Origin: Flavobacteriales bacterium
Lineage (GTDB): Bacteria; Bacteroidota; Bacteroidia; Flavobacteriales_D; Crocinitomicaceae
Length of the DNA: 34,213 bases
Reading direction: 5' to 3'
Assembly (NCBI GenBank): GCA_947453715.1
Contig: CANGHX010000009.1
Coordinates: forward strand, 1-34,213
Translations under genes and position numbers: made by a program
Shown here: positions 1-7,836 of the stretch, piece by piece
How the letters are laid out: every line of letters starts with the position of its first letter
Numbering within the stretch: the first letter of the stretch is position 1
The notes under the pieces: generated by a model
Seen by the model: only the letters and a program-made list of their open reading frames with translations
Told to the model about the DNA's origin: nothing
Databases searched by the model: none

Positions 1-138
1 CATTATTTAACAACTCATCAAGATAAAATTCAAGTTGTTATAGGTCAAGATCATACTGCATTTGGAGTTGCGCAATGTCCAACACTTTCAGATTACGCAG
101 ATGGTATTGATGTGATGACTTGGTTAGGAACTCTTTAA
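1..138 (+). CDS. C-terminal end of probable LuxC-like acyl-CoA reductase (partial)
   Basis: Frame 1 is open from the first base to a TAA at 136-138, giving 45 residues that end in DYADGIDVMTWLGTL. The gene is cut by the window edge and is absent from the ORF track because it has no start here. The ending, with an aromatic-Gly-x-x-Gln-x-Pro-x-Leu-x-x-Tyr-Ala-Asp-Gly-x-Asp pattern, resembles from memory the C-terminus of Bacteroidota acyl-CoA reductases (LuxC family), which reduce acyl-CoA to aldehyde with NADPH. The catalytic domain lies outside the window, so the assignment rests on a short tail only. The coding status is much surer than the function. Confidence 0.5.
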   Translation, partial: HYLTTHQDKIQVVIGQDHTAFGVAQCPTLSDYADGIDVMTWLGTL

Positions 139-231
139 TTATGAAATTGATATAAATATTACGGATTAAAAGAATTCATTATAAAATATTTATGTAATTT
201 TAATTCGTTTGTTATAAATAAAAAAGTGTTT

Positions 232-855
232 ATGAAATATATTTTTATTCTTTCGCTAGTTATATTTACGTTTACTTCATGTAAAAAAAAGGAGGTAAAT
301 TTTGTTATAAAAGGTACAATAACTGATAATTCCTTCAATGTTCCATTAACCGATGTGACTGCTTATTTGTATAAAATTCCAGCAGGAACGAGTCAAGAAG
401 AATTGGTGACAACAACAACTTTATCTTCTACTGGAGAATATTCTTTCAGTGTCGTAAGAGATAAAACGACATCATTTATTGTTCGAATTGATAAGACAAA
501 TTATTTTCCAATTGAAGGGACTATTAATTTTTCTGATTTAACAACTGATCATGATAATGTTTATAATTATTCGACAACAGCAAAATCATGGGTAAATCTA
601 CATTTTAATAACTCAAACGGTGTTCCAACTGATGAATTGACGTTTACAAAACAGTCAGGAAAAGTTGGTTGTGCAGAATGTTGTACAGCAGGAGAAGTTA
701 TTTTATCAGGTGCGATTGATACAAATATTTACTGCATCAATGATGGCAATTCTATTTATTCTTACTTGTATTTTGTAACTGGCACAAGTAATTCTGGAAT
801 TAGACAAGTTACCACTGTACCATTTGATACTGTTGAAATATATTTACAATATTAA
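232..855 (+). CDS. Putative SPII lipoprotein with carboxypeptidase-regulatory-like beta domain and Cys cluster
   Basis: The track begins at GTG 226; the ATG at 232 gives a compact lipoprotein signal, MKYIFILSLVIFTFTSC, with a lipobox ending at Cys17 and then Lys residues, so I prefer it. The mature part opens with a beta-sandwich-like stretch (IKGTITDNSFNVPLTDV, then GEYSFSV) typical of carboxypeptidase-regulatory-like or transthyretin-like folds on Bacteroidota surface proteins. Near residue 150 there is an unusual CAECC cluster, followed by another Cys before the C-terminus. The gene sits 6 nt before the PlsC-like gene, suggesting one transcript. I do not recognise a specific function. The role could be envelope assembly or surface binding, but nothing in the sequence decides this. 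Confidence 0.7.
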   Translation: MKYIFILSLVIFTFTSCKKKEVNFVIKGTITDNSFNVPLTDVTAYLYKIPAGTSQEELVTTTTLSSTGEYSFSVVRDKTTSFIVRIDKTNYFPIEGTINFSDLTTDHDNVYNYSTTAKSWVNLHFNNSNGVPTDELTFTKQSGKVGCAECCTAGEVILSGAIDTNIYCINDGNSIYSYLYFVTGTSNSGIRQVTTVPFDTVEIYLQY

Positions 856-861
856 TTATTA

Positions 862-1404
862 ATGAAAGGCTTTTTATTTTGGATTTTAAAGGTTGCAGGT
901 TGGAAAATTGATGACCATGTTCCAAGTGGTATTGATAAATGTGTGGTTGTTGTTGGTCCACATACTTCTAATTGGGATTTTATCATTGGAAGAATTGCAT
1001 TTTTAAAATACGGTGTAAATGCAAAATTCTTAATAAAAAAAGATTTATTCTTTCCACCATTAGGTTGGATTCTAAAAGCGATGGGAGGACTACCTGTAGA
1101 TCGCAAACAAAAGAATAACATTACTGAATTAGCAGTTAAATTATTTGATGAACACGAAAAATTGTATTTAGTTTTTACGCCTGAAGGAACTCGTTCATAC
1201 AATCCAAAATGGAAAAAAGGTTTTTATTACATTGCAATTAAAGCGCAAGTTCCAATTTACATTGCTTATATGGATTACTCTAAAAAGATTGGAGGATTTG
1301 AGCGCATTTTCGAACCTACAGGAGACGCAGATAAAGACATTGAAGCTATTAAGGTTATTTTGTCAAAATACAAAGGTAAGTTTCCAGAAAATGGGATTTA
1401 TTAA
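862..1404 (+). CDS. PlsC-like 1-acyl-glycerol-3-phosphate acyltransferase family protein
   Basis: The 180-residue product carries the acyltransferase catalytic motif H-x4-D at His34-Asp39 (HTSNWD), the GGLPVDR block at 75-81 and the PEGTR block at 107-111, in the order and spacing of the PlsC/LPLAT family. Such enzymes transfer an acyl chain to lysophosphatidate or a related acceptor at the inner face of the cytoplasmic membrane. At about 180 residues this is the short Bacteroidota form, which lacks long N-terminal membrane helices, so its acceptor may not be lysophosphatidate; an ornithine- or glycine-lipid acyltransferase role cannot be excluded. It starts 6 nt after the lipoprotein stop, and a 224-nt gap to purL follows. 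Confidence 0.85.
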   Translation: MKGFLFWILKVAGWKIDDHVPSGIDKCVVVVGPHTSNWDFIIGRIAFLKYGVNAKFLIKKDLFFPPLGWILKAMGGLPVDRKQKNNITELAVKLFDEHEKLYLVFTPEGTRSYNPKWKKGFYYIAIKAQVPIYIAYMDYSKKIGGFERIFEPTGDADKDIEAIKVILSKYKGKFPENGIY

Positions 1405-1576
1405 TTACTTTAAAGCTAACAATCAACACCAATTCAGTATTCAATTTGACTGTGTAAACTCTGTGAATAACTCTTTATTTAACGCTGTTTAGTGCAATTG
1501 AATATTTCTTATTTTTGAGTGGATTTAATTAAAAGAGATAAATTAATACTTTTTAACTTTATATCGTTAAAAGTTT

Positions 1577-1602
1577 ATCAATTATCAAAATAAATAATTG
1601 AT
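1577..1602. promoter_or_regulatory. 9-bp inverted repeat abutting the purL -7 box (possible operator)
   Basis: ATCAATTAT (1577-1585) and ATAATTGAT (1594-1602) form a perfect 9-bp inverted repeat with an 8-nt spacer, ending directly before the -7 box of the purL promoter. The position would let a dimeric repressor block polymerase. In DNA this AT-rich such a repeat can arise by chance, so this is a weak candidate. Confidence 0.3.
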
Positions 1603-1610
1603 TACTTTTG
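1603..1610 (+). promoter_or_regulatory. Bacteroidota -7 box of purL promoter (TACTTTTG)
   Basis: TACTTTTG is an exact match to the TAnnTTTG -7 consensus of the Bacteroidota primary sigma factor. It lies 18 nt before ATG 1629, implying a leader of roughly 10-15 nt. No clear TTG-type -33 element is seen upstream. The track's TTG start at 1608 is the last three bases of this box, which argues against that start. Confidence 0.55.
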
Positions 1611-1628
1611 CAACACATTATATATTTT

Positions 1629-3866
1629 ATGGAAAGCACTTTACAACAAGAAGCAACTTTAGAGCAAGCAGTAGAATTGGGATTACGCCCAGAAGAATTT
1701 GAGATGATTAAAGGGGTTTTAGGAAGAACTCCTAATTTCACTGAAACAAGTGTTTATTCAGTAATGTGGTCTGAGCACTGTTCTTACAAGAATTCAATCT
1801 ATTGGTTGAAACAATTACCAAAAGATGGTCCACATATGTTAGTAAAAGCTGGTGAAGAAAACGCCGGTTTAGTTGATATAGGTGATGGATTAGGTTGTGC
1901 TTTCAAAATTGAATCACATAATCACCCAAGTGCATTAGAGCCTTACCAAGGTGCTGCAACTGGAGTTGGTGGAATTAACAGAGATATTTTCACAATGGGA
2001 GCTCGTCCTATTGCTCAATTAAATTCTTTACGTTTTGGTAACATCGAGTTAGATCGAACAAAATGGTTAGTAAAAGGTGTTGTTAAAGGTATTGGTGATT
2101 ATGGTAATGCGTTCGGTATTCCAATCGTTGGAGGAGAAGTTTTCTTTGATGATTCATATAATACAAACCCTTTGGTAAATGCTTTCTCAGCAGGTATCAT
2201 TGATTCTAAAAAAATTATTTCTGCAAAAGCAAAAGGTCCAGGTAATCCAGTTTTCATCGTTGGTTCGGCTACAGGTAAAGATGGTATTGCGGGTGCAGCG
2301 TTTGCTTCAAAAGATATAACAGAAGAGTCAGCTTCAGATTTACCATCAGTTCAAGTTGGAGATCCATTCATGGAGAAATTGTTACTTGAGGCTACAATGG
2401 AATTATTGAAAACGGATGCTGTCGTAGGTATGCAAGATATGGGTGCAGCAGGTATTACTTGTTCATCAAACGAGATGAGTGCAGGTGGTGGTGTAGGAAT
2501 GGATATTCATTTGGATAGAGTTCCAACACGTCAAGAAAACATGTTGCCATACGAAATCCTTTTATCTGAATCACAAGAACGTATGTTAGTGGTTGTTAAA
2601 AAAGGTGAAGAAAAAGTAGTTAAAGATATTTTTGATAAATGGGATTTACATGCAGAAGAAATTGGTGTTGTAACTGATTCTACGCAGGTAAGATATTTCA
2701 TGAATGGTGTTTTAGTAGGTGATGTTCCTGCTGAATCATTAGTTTTAGGTGGTGGCGCTCCTCAATACCAAAGAGAATACAAAGAGCCAGCATACTACCA
2801 AGAATTCAAAAAATTCTCAATTGATTCAATTGAACAACCTGAAGATTTAAAAGAAGTTGCTTATTTCTTATTACAACACCCAAATATCGCTTCAAAAAGA
2901 TGGGTTTATGAGCAATATGACTCAATGGTTGGGACAAAAAACATGACAACAAATCGTCCATCTGATGCAGGAGTTGTAAATATTAAAGGAACAAACAAAG
3001 CAATCGCAATGACAGTTGATTGTAATTCAAGATACGTAAATGCTGATCCAGAAGTAGGAACAATGATTGCTGTTTCTGAAGCAGCAAGAAACATTGTTTG
3101 TTCAGGTGGTGTTCCAAGTGCAATTACAAACTGTTTAAATTTCGGAAATCCATACAATCCAGAATCATATTGGCAATTTGTTGGAGCTATTAAAGGAATG
3201 TCAGCAGCTTGTTTGAAATTTAAAACACCTGTAACGGGAGGTAACGTTTCTTTCTACAATCAAACTTCAATAAATGGAGTAGAAGTTCCAGTTTTCCCTA
3301 CACCAACAATTGGTATGATTGGAATTTTAGAAGATAAAAACAAAGTGATGTCTTTGGATTTCAAACAAAAGGGAGATTTAATTTTTGTTTTAGGAGAATC
3401 TCATGATTGTATCAACTCTTCAGAATATTTAGCTTCTTACCATAAAATTAAAGCATCAGGTGCACCTTTCTTTGATTTAGAAAAAGAATTTGAAATGCAA
3501 GATGCTGTTAAAGGTTTAATTCAAAATGATTTGATCAATGCTGCACACGATGTTGCTGATGGAGGTTTGTTCATCACGTTAGCTGAAATGTCAATGCCAA
3601 GAGAATTAGGATTTGACATTGTTACTGACGCTGAAATCAGAGAAGATGCGTTCTTATTTGGTGAAGGTCAAGGAAGAGTTGTAGTAACTGTAAATGAGGA
3701 GTCTGAAGAAGATTTCTTAGAATTCATGATTGCTACAGGTGTTTCATTTACATTGTTAGGTCACGTTACTAAAGGTAAATTGATGGTTGATGATGAGCAT
3801 TATGGATTCATCACAGAAGCAAAAGAATTATTTAACAATGCGTTAGGTAAAAAACTTGAAAACTAG
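1629..3866 (+). CDS. purL: Phosphoribosylformylglycinamidine synthase subunit PurL (small form)
   Basis: PurL converts FGAR, ATP and ammonia to FGAM in step four of purine synthesis, in the cytoplasm. Visible hallmarks from the N-terminus are [19 protein letters not shown], the glycine-rich PFRAM/AIRS-like segments, [15 protein letters not shown] in the middle and [10 protein letters not shown] near the end. The 745-residue length matches the small PurL type, which needs separate PurS and PurQ for ammonia delivery; neither is in the window. I chose ATG 1629 over the track's TTG 1608 because the TTG belongs to a -7 promoter box and family members begin near MESTLQQ. DUF4290 and murA follow after a 102-nt gap that contains a long inverted repeat. 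Confidence 0.96.
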   Translation: MESTLQQEATLEQAVELGLRPEEFEMIKGVLGRTPNFTETSVYSVMWSEHCSYKNSIYWLKQLPKDGPHMLVKAGEENAGLVDIGDGLGCAFKIESHNHPSALEPYQGAATGVGGINRDIFTMGARPIAQLNSLRFGNIELDRTKWLVKGVVKGIGDYGNAFGIPIVGGEVFFDDSYNTNPLVNAFSAGIIDSKKIISAKAKGPGNPVFIVGSATGKDGIAGAAFASKDITEESASDLPSVQVGDPFMEKLLLEATMELLKTDAVVGMQDMGAAGITCSSNEMSAGGGVGMDIHLDRVPTRQENMLPYEILLSESQERMLVVVKKGEEKVVKDIFDKWDLHAEEIGVVTDSTQVRYFMNGVLVGDVPAESLVLGGGAPQYQREYKEPAYYQEFKKFSIDSIEQPEDLKEVAYFLLQHPNIASKRWVYEQYDSMVGTKNMTTNRPSDAGVVNIKGTNKAIAMTVDCNSRYVNADPEVGTMIAVSEAARNIVCSGGVPSAITNCLNFGNPYNPESYWQFVGAIKGMSAACLKFKTPVTGGNVSFYNQTSINGVEVPVFPTPTIGMIGILEDKNKVMSLDFKQKGDLIFVLGESHDCINSSEYLASYHKIKASGAPFFDLEKEFEMQDAVKGLIQNDLINAAHDVADGGLFITLAEMSMPRELGFDIVTDAEIREDAFLFGEGQGRVVVTVNEESEEDFLEFMIATGVSFTLLGHVTKGKLMVDDEHYGFITEAKELFNNALGKKLEN

Positions 3867-3873
3867 ACATAAG

Positions 3874-3947
3874 GACTATAAGACTAAAGACTAAAAGAAA
3901 GATTTAATAATAATTAATACTGTCTTAATGTCTTTTGTCTTAAAATC
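3874..3947. repeat. Long imperfect inverted repeat between purL and DUF4290 gene
   Basis: The arm at 3874-3898 (GACTATAAGACTAAAGACTA...) pairs with 3923-3947 (TCTTAATGTCTTTTGTCTTA...) over 25 positions with 19 matches, around a 24-nt loop. Each arm is itself built of repeated GACTAAA/GTCTTTT units. In the RNA this would fold into an AU-rich hairpin that begins 7 nt after the purL stop and ends 21 nt before the next start. It could be a weak terminator or a processing site. It lacks a GC-rich core and a U-tract. Confidence 0.5.
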
Positions 3948-3968
3948 TTTTATCTAAAAAAACTATAT

Positions 3969-4592
3969 ATGGAATACAATACAACAAGAGATAAATTAGT
4001 TTTACCAGAATACGGAAGAAACGTTCAAAACATGATTTGTCATGCGATGGAAATTGCTGATAGAGATGAACGTAATCGTGCTGCTCAAGCTATTATTGAA
4101 GTAATGGGACAGTTGAATCCACATTTAAGAGATGTAGATGATTACCGTCACAAACTTTGGACGCATTTATTCTTGATGTCTAATTTTCAATTAGATGTTG
4201 ACTCTCCATATGAAATTCCTAAAAAAGAAGAATTAGCAACGAAACCTGAACGATTAGAATATCCTTCAAGTAAAATTCGTTTCGGACATTATGGAAAATA
4301 TACTCAAAGAATCCTAGAAGGTGCTTCTGAAGTTACTGATGAAGGAGAAAAAGAGTATTTGAAACGTTCGATGGCTAATTTCATGAAAAAACAGTTTTTG
4401 GTTTATAATAATGATGCTGTTGAAAATCATGTAATTGCAAATCAATTATCTGAATTATCTAAAAAAGCATTGATTCTTGAAAATCCAGATGATTTAATGA
4501 GTACAAACTCAATTTTAAAATCATACGGAATTCAACAGAATAAAAACAACAAGAACAAGCAACAACAAAATAAAAAGAAATTTAAAAAATAA
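3969..4592 (+). CDS. DUF4290 family protein
   Basis: The 207-residue cytoplasmic protein begins MEYNTTRDKLVLPEYGRN and contains RHKLWTHLFLMS, typical of the Bacteroidota family DUF4290, which usually lies directly upstream of murA, as it does here (5-nt gap). No signal peptide or membrane segment is present. The last 20 or so residues are a low-complexity Asn/Gln/Lys tail (NKNNKNKQQQ) that may be disordered or bind nucleic acid. The function of the family is not established as far as I know. The tight spacing indicates co-transcription and translation with murA and so perhaps a link to cell-wall synthesis, which is inference from position only. Confidence 0.9.
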   Translation: MEYNTTRDKLVLPEYGRNVQNMICHAMEIADRDERNRAAQAIIEVMGQLNPHLRDVDDYRHKLWTHLFLMSNFQLDVDSPYEIPKKEELATKPERLEYPSSKIRFGHYGKYTQRILEGASEVTDEGEKEYLKRSMANFMKKQFLVYNNDAVENHVIANQLSELSKKALILENPDDLMSTNSILKSYGIQQNKNNKNKQQQNKKKFKK

Positions 4593-4597
4593 TCTAA

Positions 4598-5905
4598 ATG
4601 GCGTCTTTTGAAATTCATGGTGGTAAGCCTTTAAAAGGGGAATTAGTTCCTCAAGGTGCAAAAAATGAAGCTTTGCAAATTTTATGTGCTGTTTTATTAA
4701 CGCCAGATAAGGTTACTATTTCTAATATTCCAGATATCATTGATGTAAATAAATTGATCGATTTATTGCAAACAATGGGAGTGAAAGTTGAAAAAGTAGA
4801 AAAAGGGACTTATATTTTTCAAGCGAAAGACATCAACTTAGATTATTTAGAATCAGAAGATTTCAAAAAAAGAGCGGCTTCTTTAAGAGGTTCAATTATG
4901 ATTGTTGGACCTTTATTGGCACGATTCGGAAGAGGATATATTCCAAAACCAGGAGGTGATAAAATTGGAAGAAGAAGATTAGATACTCATTTTGAAGGTT
5001 TTGTTAAATTAGGAGCGACTTTTAATTATGATGCAGGAGCACATTTCTATGCCGTAGATGCTAAAGAATTAAAAGGAACTTACATCCATTTAGATGAAGC
5101 TTCAGTTACTGGAACAGCTAACGTATTAATGGCTGCTGTTTTAGCAAAAGGCACAACAACAATTTACAATGCTGCATGTGAACCATATTTACAACAGTTA
5201 TGTAAAATGTTAAATTCAATGGGAGCGAAAATTAGTGGAATCGCTTCTAATATGTTAACGATTGAAGGTGTTACTGAATTAAATGGATGTTTTCATAGAA
5301 TTCTTCCAGATATGATTGAAATTGGAAGTTTTATTGGTTTAGCAGCAATGACTAAATCTGAAATTACAATTAAAGATGTTAGTTATGATGATTTAGGTAT
5401 TATCCCAGATGTTTTTAGAAAATTAGGAATAATTGTAGAAAGAAAAGGCGATGATATTTTTGTTCCTGCTCAAGATCATTATGAAATTGACACCTTTATT
5501 GATGGTTCAATCTTGACAATTGCTGATGCACCTTGGCCTGGATTTACACCTGATTTATTATCTATCATTTTGGTTGTTGCTACACAAGCAAAAGGAAGTG
5601 TATTGATTCACCAGAAAATGTTTGAATCACGTTTATTCTTTGTGGATAAATTGATTGATATGGGAGCGCAAATTATCTTATGTGATCCACATAGAGCAAC
5701 TGTAATTGGATTAAACAATGAACATTCATTAAAAGGAATATCAATGACTTCACCTGATATTCGTGCAGGAGTTTCATTATTAATTGCAGCTTTATCAGCA
5801 AAAGGGAAAAGTACAATTCACAACATAGAACAAATTGATAGAGGGTATCAAGATATTGATATTCGTTTGAGAAATTTAGGAGCAGATATTAGAAGAATTA
5901 GCTAA
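4598..5905 (+). CDS. murA: UDP-N-acetylglucosamine 1-carboxyvinyltransferase MurA (Asp-type active site)
   Basis: MurA transfers enolpyruvate from PEP to UDP-GlcNAc, the first committed step of peptidoglycan synthesis in the cytoplasm. At 435 residues it has the usual length and two-lobed EPSP-synthase-like fold. Conserved features include Lys22 in [16 protein letters not shown] at 118-129, [17 protein letters not shown] carrying the general-base Asp, and IDRGYQDI near the C-terminus. The loop residue that is the catalytic and fosfomycin-reactive Cys115 in E. coli (PGGCTIG) is Asp121 here (PGGDKIG). Cys-to-Asp at this site is known to make MurA insensitive to fosfomycin. The Cys in NAACEP is not the catalytic one. 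The start lies 5 nt after the DUF4290 stop. Confidence 0.97.
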   Translation: MASFEIHGGKPLKGELVPQGAKNEALQILCAVLLTPDKVTISNIPDIIDVNKLIDLLQTMGVKVEKVEKGTYIFQAKDINLDYLESEDFKKRAASLRGSIMIVGPLLARFGRGYIPKPGGDKIGRRRLDTHFEGFVKLGATFNYDAGAHFYAVDAKELKGTYIHLDEASVTGTANVLMAAVLAKGTTTIYNAACEPYLQQLCKMLNSMGAKISGIASNMLTIEGVTELNGCFHRILPDMIEIGSFIGLAAMTKSEITIKDVSYDDLGIIPDVFRKLGIIVERKGDDIFVPAQDHYEIDTFIDGSILTIADAPWPGFTPDLLSIILVVATQAKGSVLIHQKMFESRLFFVDKLIDMGAQIILCDPHRATVIGLNNEHSLKGISMTSPDIRAGVSLLIAALSAKGKSTIHNIEQIDRGYQDIDIRLRNLGADIRRIS

Positions 5906-5951
5906 TTTTTTCTTGGCATTATTTTAGTTAAAACTACAAGAAAAAAATACT

Positions 5952-6458
5952 ATGAAATTAATTGCAGCTTTTTTATTACTATCGAGTTTTGCTTTTTTGA
6001 CTTCTCCTACTAATGGATCCAAAGCTCCTGAGATTGAATTAAAAAATCCTTCTGGTAAAACGATTAAACTGTCTGATTTAAAAGGCAAAATTGTATTAAT
6101 TGACTTTTGGGCTTCTTGGTGTGGACCTTGTAGAAGAGAAAATCCAAATGTAGTTGAAGCTTATGCTAAATACAATAAAAAGAAATTCAAAAACGCTAAA
6201 GGTTTCGAAGTTTTCAGTGTTTCATTGGATCGACAAGAAGAGCCTTGGAAAAAAGCAATCGAAGATGATAAATTATCTTGGTCGAATCATGGTTGGGATA
6301 AAGATGGTACAGCAGCAAGAGCATATGGTGCTAGTTCAATACCATTTGGTGTTTTGATTAATGAAGAAGGTGTTATAATAGCACAAGGACAAGCACTTAG
6401 AGGACTTGGATTACATATTGAATTAGATAAATTAGTCAAACAATTTAGAACAGATTAA
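5952..6458 (+). CDS. TlpA/ResA-like exported thioredoxin-family protein
   Basis: This 168-residue protein has an N-terminal hydrophobic signal (MKLIAAFLLLSSFAFL) and then an AhpC/TSA-Redoxin type thioredoxin fold. The redox motif is WASWCGPC with Cys57 and Cys60, followed by the fold's later SIPFGVLINEEG strand containing the cis-Pro. Members act in the periplasm as thiol-disulfide reductants, for example in cytochrome c maturation or repair of oxidised proteins. An insertion rich in Lys between the first helix and the FSVSLD strand resembles other Bacteroidota TlpA proteins. The 16-nt gap to the cystathionine beta-synthase gene suggests shared transcription and possibly a common thiol-metabolism theme. 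The precise substrate cannot be read from sequence. Confidence 0.88.
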   Translation: MKLIAAFLLLSSFAFLTSPTNGSKAPEIELKNPSGKTIKLSDLKGKIVLIDFWASWCGPCRRENPNVVEAYAKYNKKKFKNAKGFEVFSVSLDRQEEPWKKAIEDDKLSWSNHGWDKDGTAARAYGASSIPFGVLINEEGVIIAQGQALRGLGLHIELDKLVKQFRTD

Positions 6459-6474
6459 ACTACTATAAACAAAC

Positions 6475-7836
6475 ATGAAAATTTACAATAACATTCTTGA
6501 AACAATTGGAAATACTCCTTTAGTTCGATTAAATAAAGTTACAAAAGATGTTAAAGCAACAGTTTTAGCAAAAGTTGAAACAACAAATCCTGGAAATTCT
6601 ATTAAAGATAGAATGGCAGTTAAAATGGTAGAAGATGCTGAAAAAGCTGGAATTTTAAAACCAGGCGGAACAATCATTGAAGGTACTTCAGGGAATACAG
6701 GAATGGGATTGGCTTTAGCAGCAATCATTAAAGGATACAAATTAATTTGTGTTTTAAATGATAAGCAGTCAAAAGAAAAAATGGATATTTTACGTGCAGT
6801 AGGAGCAGAAGTAGTTGTATGTCCTACAGCTGTTGAGCCAACAGATCCACGTTCATACTATTCTGTTTCAAGAAGATTGGCTTCAGAAATACCAAATTCT
6901 TGGTATGTTAATCAATATGATAACTTATCAAATAGACAAGCACATTACGAACAAACAGGTCCTGAAATTTGGGAACAAACAGAAGGTAAGATCACACATT
7001 TAGTAGTTGGTGTCGGAACTGGAGGTACAATTTCAGGTACAGGAAAATATTTAAAAGAAAAAAATCCAAATATTAAGATTATTGGTATTGATACATATGG
7101 TTCTGTATTCAAAAAATACAAAGAAACAGGTGTATTTGATGAAAATGAAATTTACCCATATATTACAGAAGGAATTGGAGAAGATATACTTCCAGCAAAT
7201 GTTGATTTTGATGTAATTGATAAATTCGAAAAAGTTACAGATAAAGATGCAGCTGTATTAACACGTAAATTAGCTCGTGAAGAAGGGATTTTTGTAGGTA
7301 ATTCTGCTGGATCAGCAATTGGAGGGATTTTACAGTTGAAAGATGAATTCAAAGAGGATGATGTAGTTGTTGTTATTTTTCATGATCATGGAAGTCGTTA
7401 TGTTGGAAAGATCTTCAATGACGAATGGATGCGTGAAAGAGGATTCTTAGATGAAGAATTAAAAACAGCTGGAGATTTAATTTCTGGTCATAAAGATGAA
7501 CCTTTGGTTTCATTGTATGCTGAAGAGTTACTTTCTCATGCAATTGCAAAAATGAGAAAATTCGGTATTTCTCAAATTCCAGTAATGAAGGATAATAAAT
7601 TTGCTGGTTCTTTAGATGATAGCCATTTATTCCAGTTGTTAATTGACAATCCAGAATTAAAAGATTCTCCGATATCAAGCGTGATGCAAGCACCTTTTCC
7701 AATTGTAAAAACTTCTACTTCAGTTGAAGAGGTTTCAAAATTGATTAACAAAAATACACATGCAGTATTAGTTGAAATGGATAACGGTAAACATCACATT
7801 ATCACACGTTACGATATAATTTCTTCACTTTCTTAA
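6475..7836 (+). CDS. Cystathionine beta-synthase (PLP domain plus CBS domain pair)
   Basis: The first 330 residues are a fold-type II PLP enzyme: NTPLVRL at 13-19, the PLP-binding lysine Lys44 in NSIKDRM, the substrate loop GTSGNTGMG at 70-78 and the phosphate loop GTGGT at 181-185. The C-terminal 120 residues form a tandem CBS-domain (Bateman) module, the regulatory layout of eukaryotic-type cystathionine beta-synthase and absent from plain CysK. It should condense serine (or O-acetylserine) with homocysteine, or with sulfide. A cysteine synthase activity cannot be excluded. The BtuF-like gene begins on the base after its stop, so the two are almost certainly on one mRNA. Confidence 0.92.
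   Translation: MKIYNNILETIGNTPLVRLNKVTKDVKATVLAKVETTNPGNSIKDRMAVKMVEDAEKAGILKPGGTIIEGTSGNTGMGLALAAIIKGYKLICVLNDKQSKEKMDILRAVGAEVVVCPTAVEPTDPRSYYSVSRRLASEIPNSWYVNQYDNLSNRQAHYEQTGPEIWEQTEGKITHLVVGVGTGGTISGTGKYLKEKNPNIKIIGIDTYGSVFKKYKETGVFDENEIYPYITEGIGEDILPANVDFDVIDKFEKVTDKDAAVLTRKLAREEGIFVGNSAGSAIGGILQLKDEFKEDDVVVVIFHDHGSRYVGKIFNDEWMRERGFLDEELKTAGDLISGHKDEPLVSLYAEELLSHAIAKMRKFGISQIPVMKDNKFAGSLDDSHLFQLLIDNPELKDSPISSVMQAPFPIVKTSTSVEEVSKLINKNTHAVLVEMDNGKHHIITRYDIISSLS

Noticed and set aside
852-1202. Minus-strand 116-residue ORF
   Set aside because: It lies antisense to the PlsC-like gene, whose catalytic motifs are clear, and encodes no recognisable domain.
1232-1492. Plus-strand 86-residue ORF past the PlsC-like stop
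   Set aside because: It is an out-of-frame shadow of the acyltransferase running into the intergenic gap, and its sequence is low in plausible domain features.
3874-3947. CRISPR-like array
   Set aside because: The repeated GACTAAA words are short, lack regular spacers and form an inverted repeat rather than direct repeats.
5161-5190. Cys in NAACEP as the MurA catalytic Cys
   Set aside because: The catalytic Cys belongs to the PGGCTIG loop, which here reads PGGDKIG. The NAACEP segment aligns with NAAREP of E. coli MurA, a different position.
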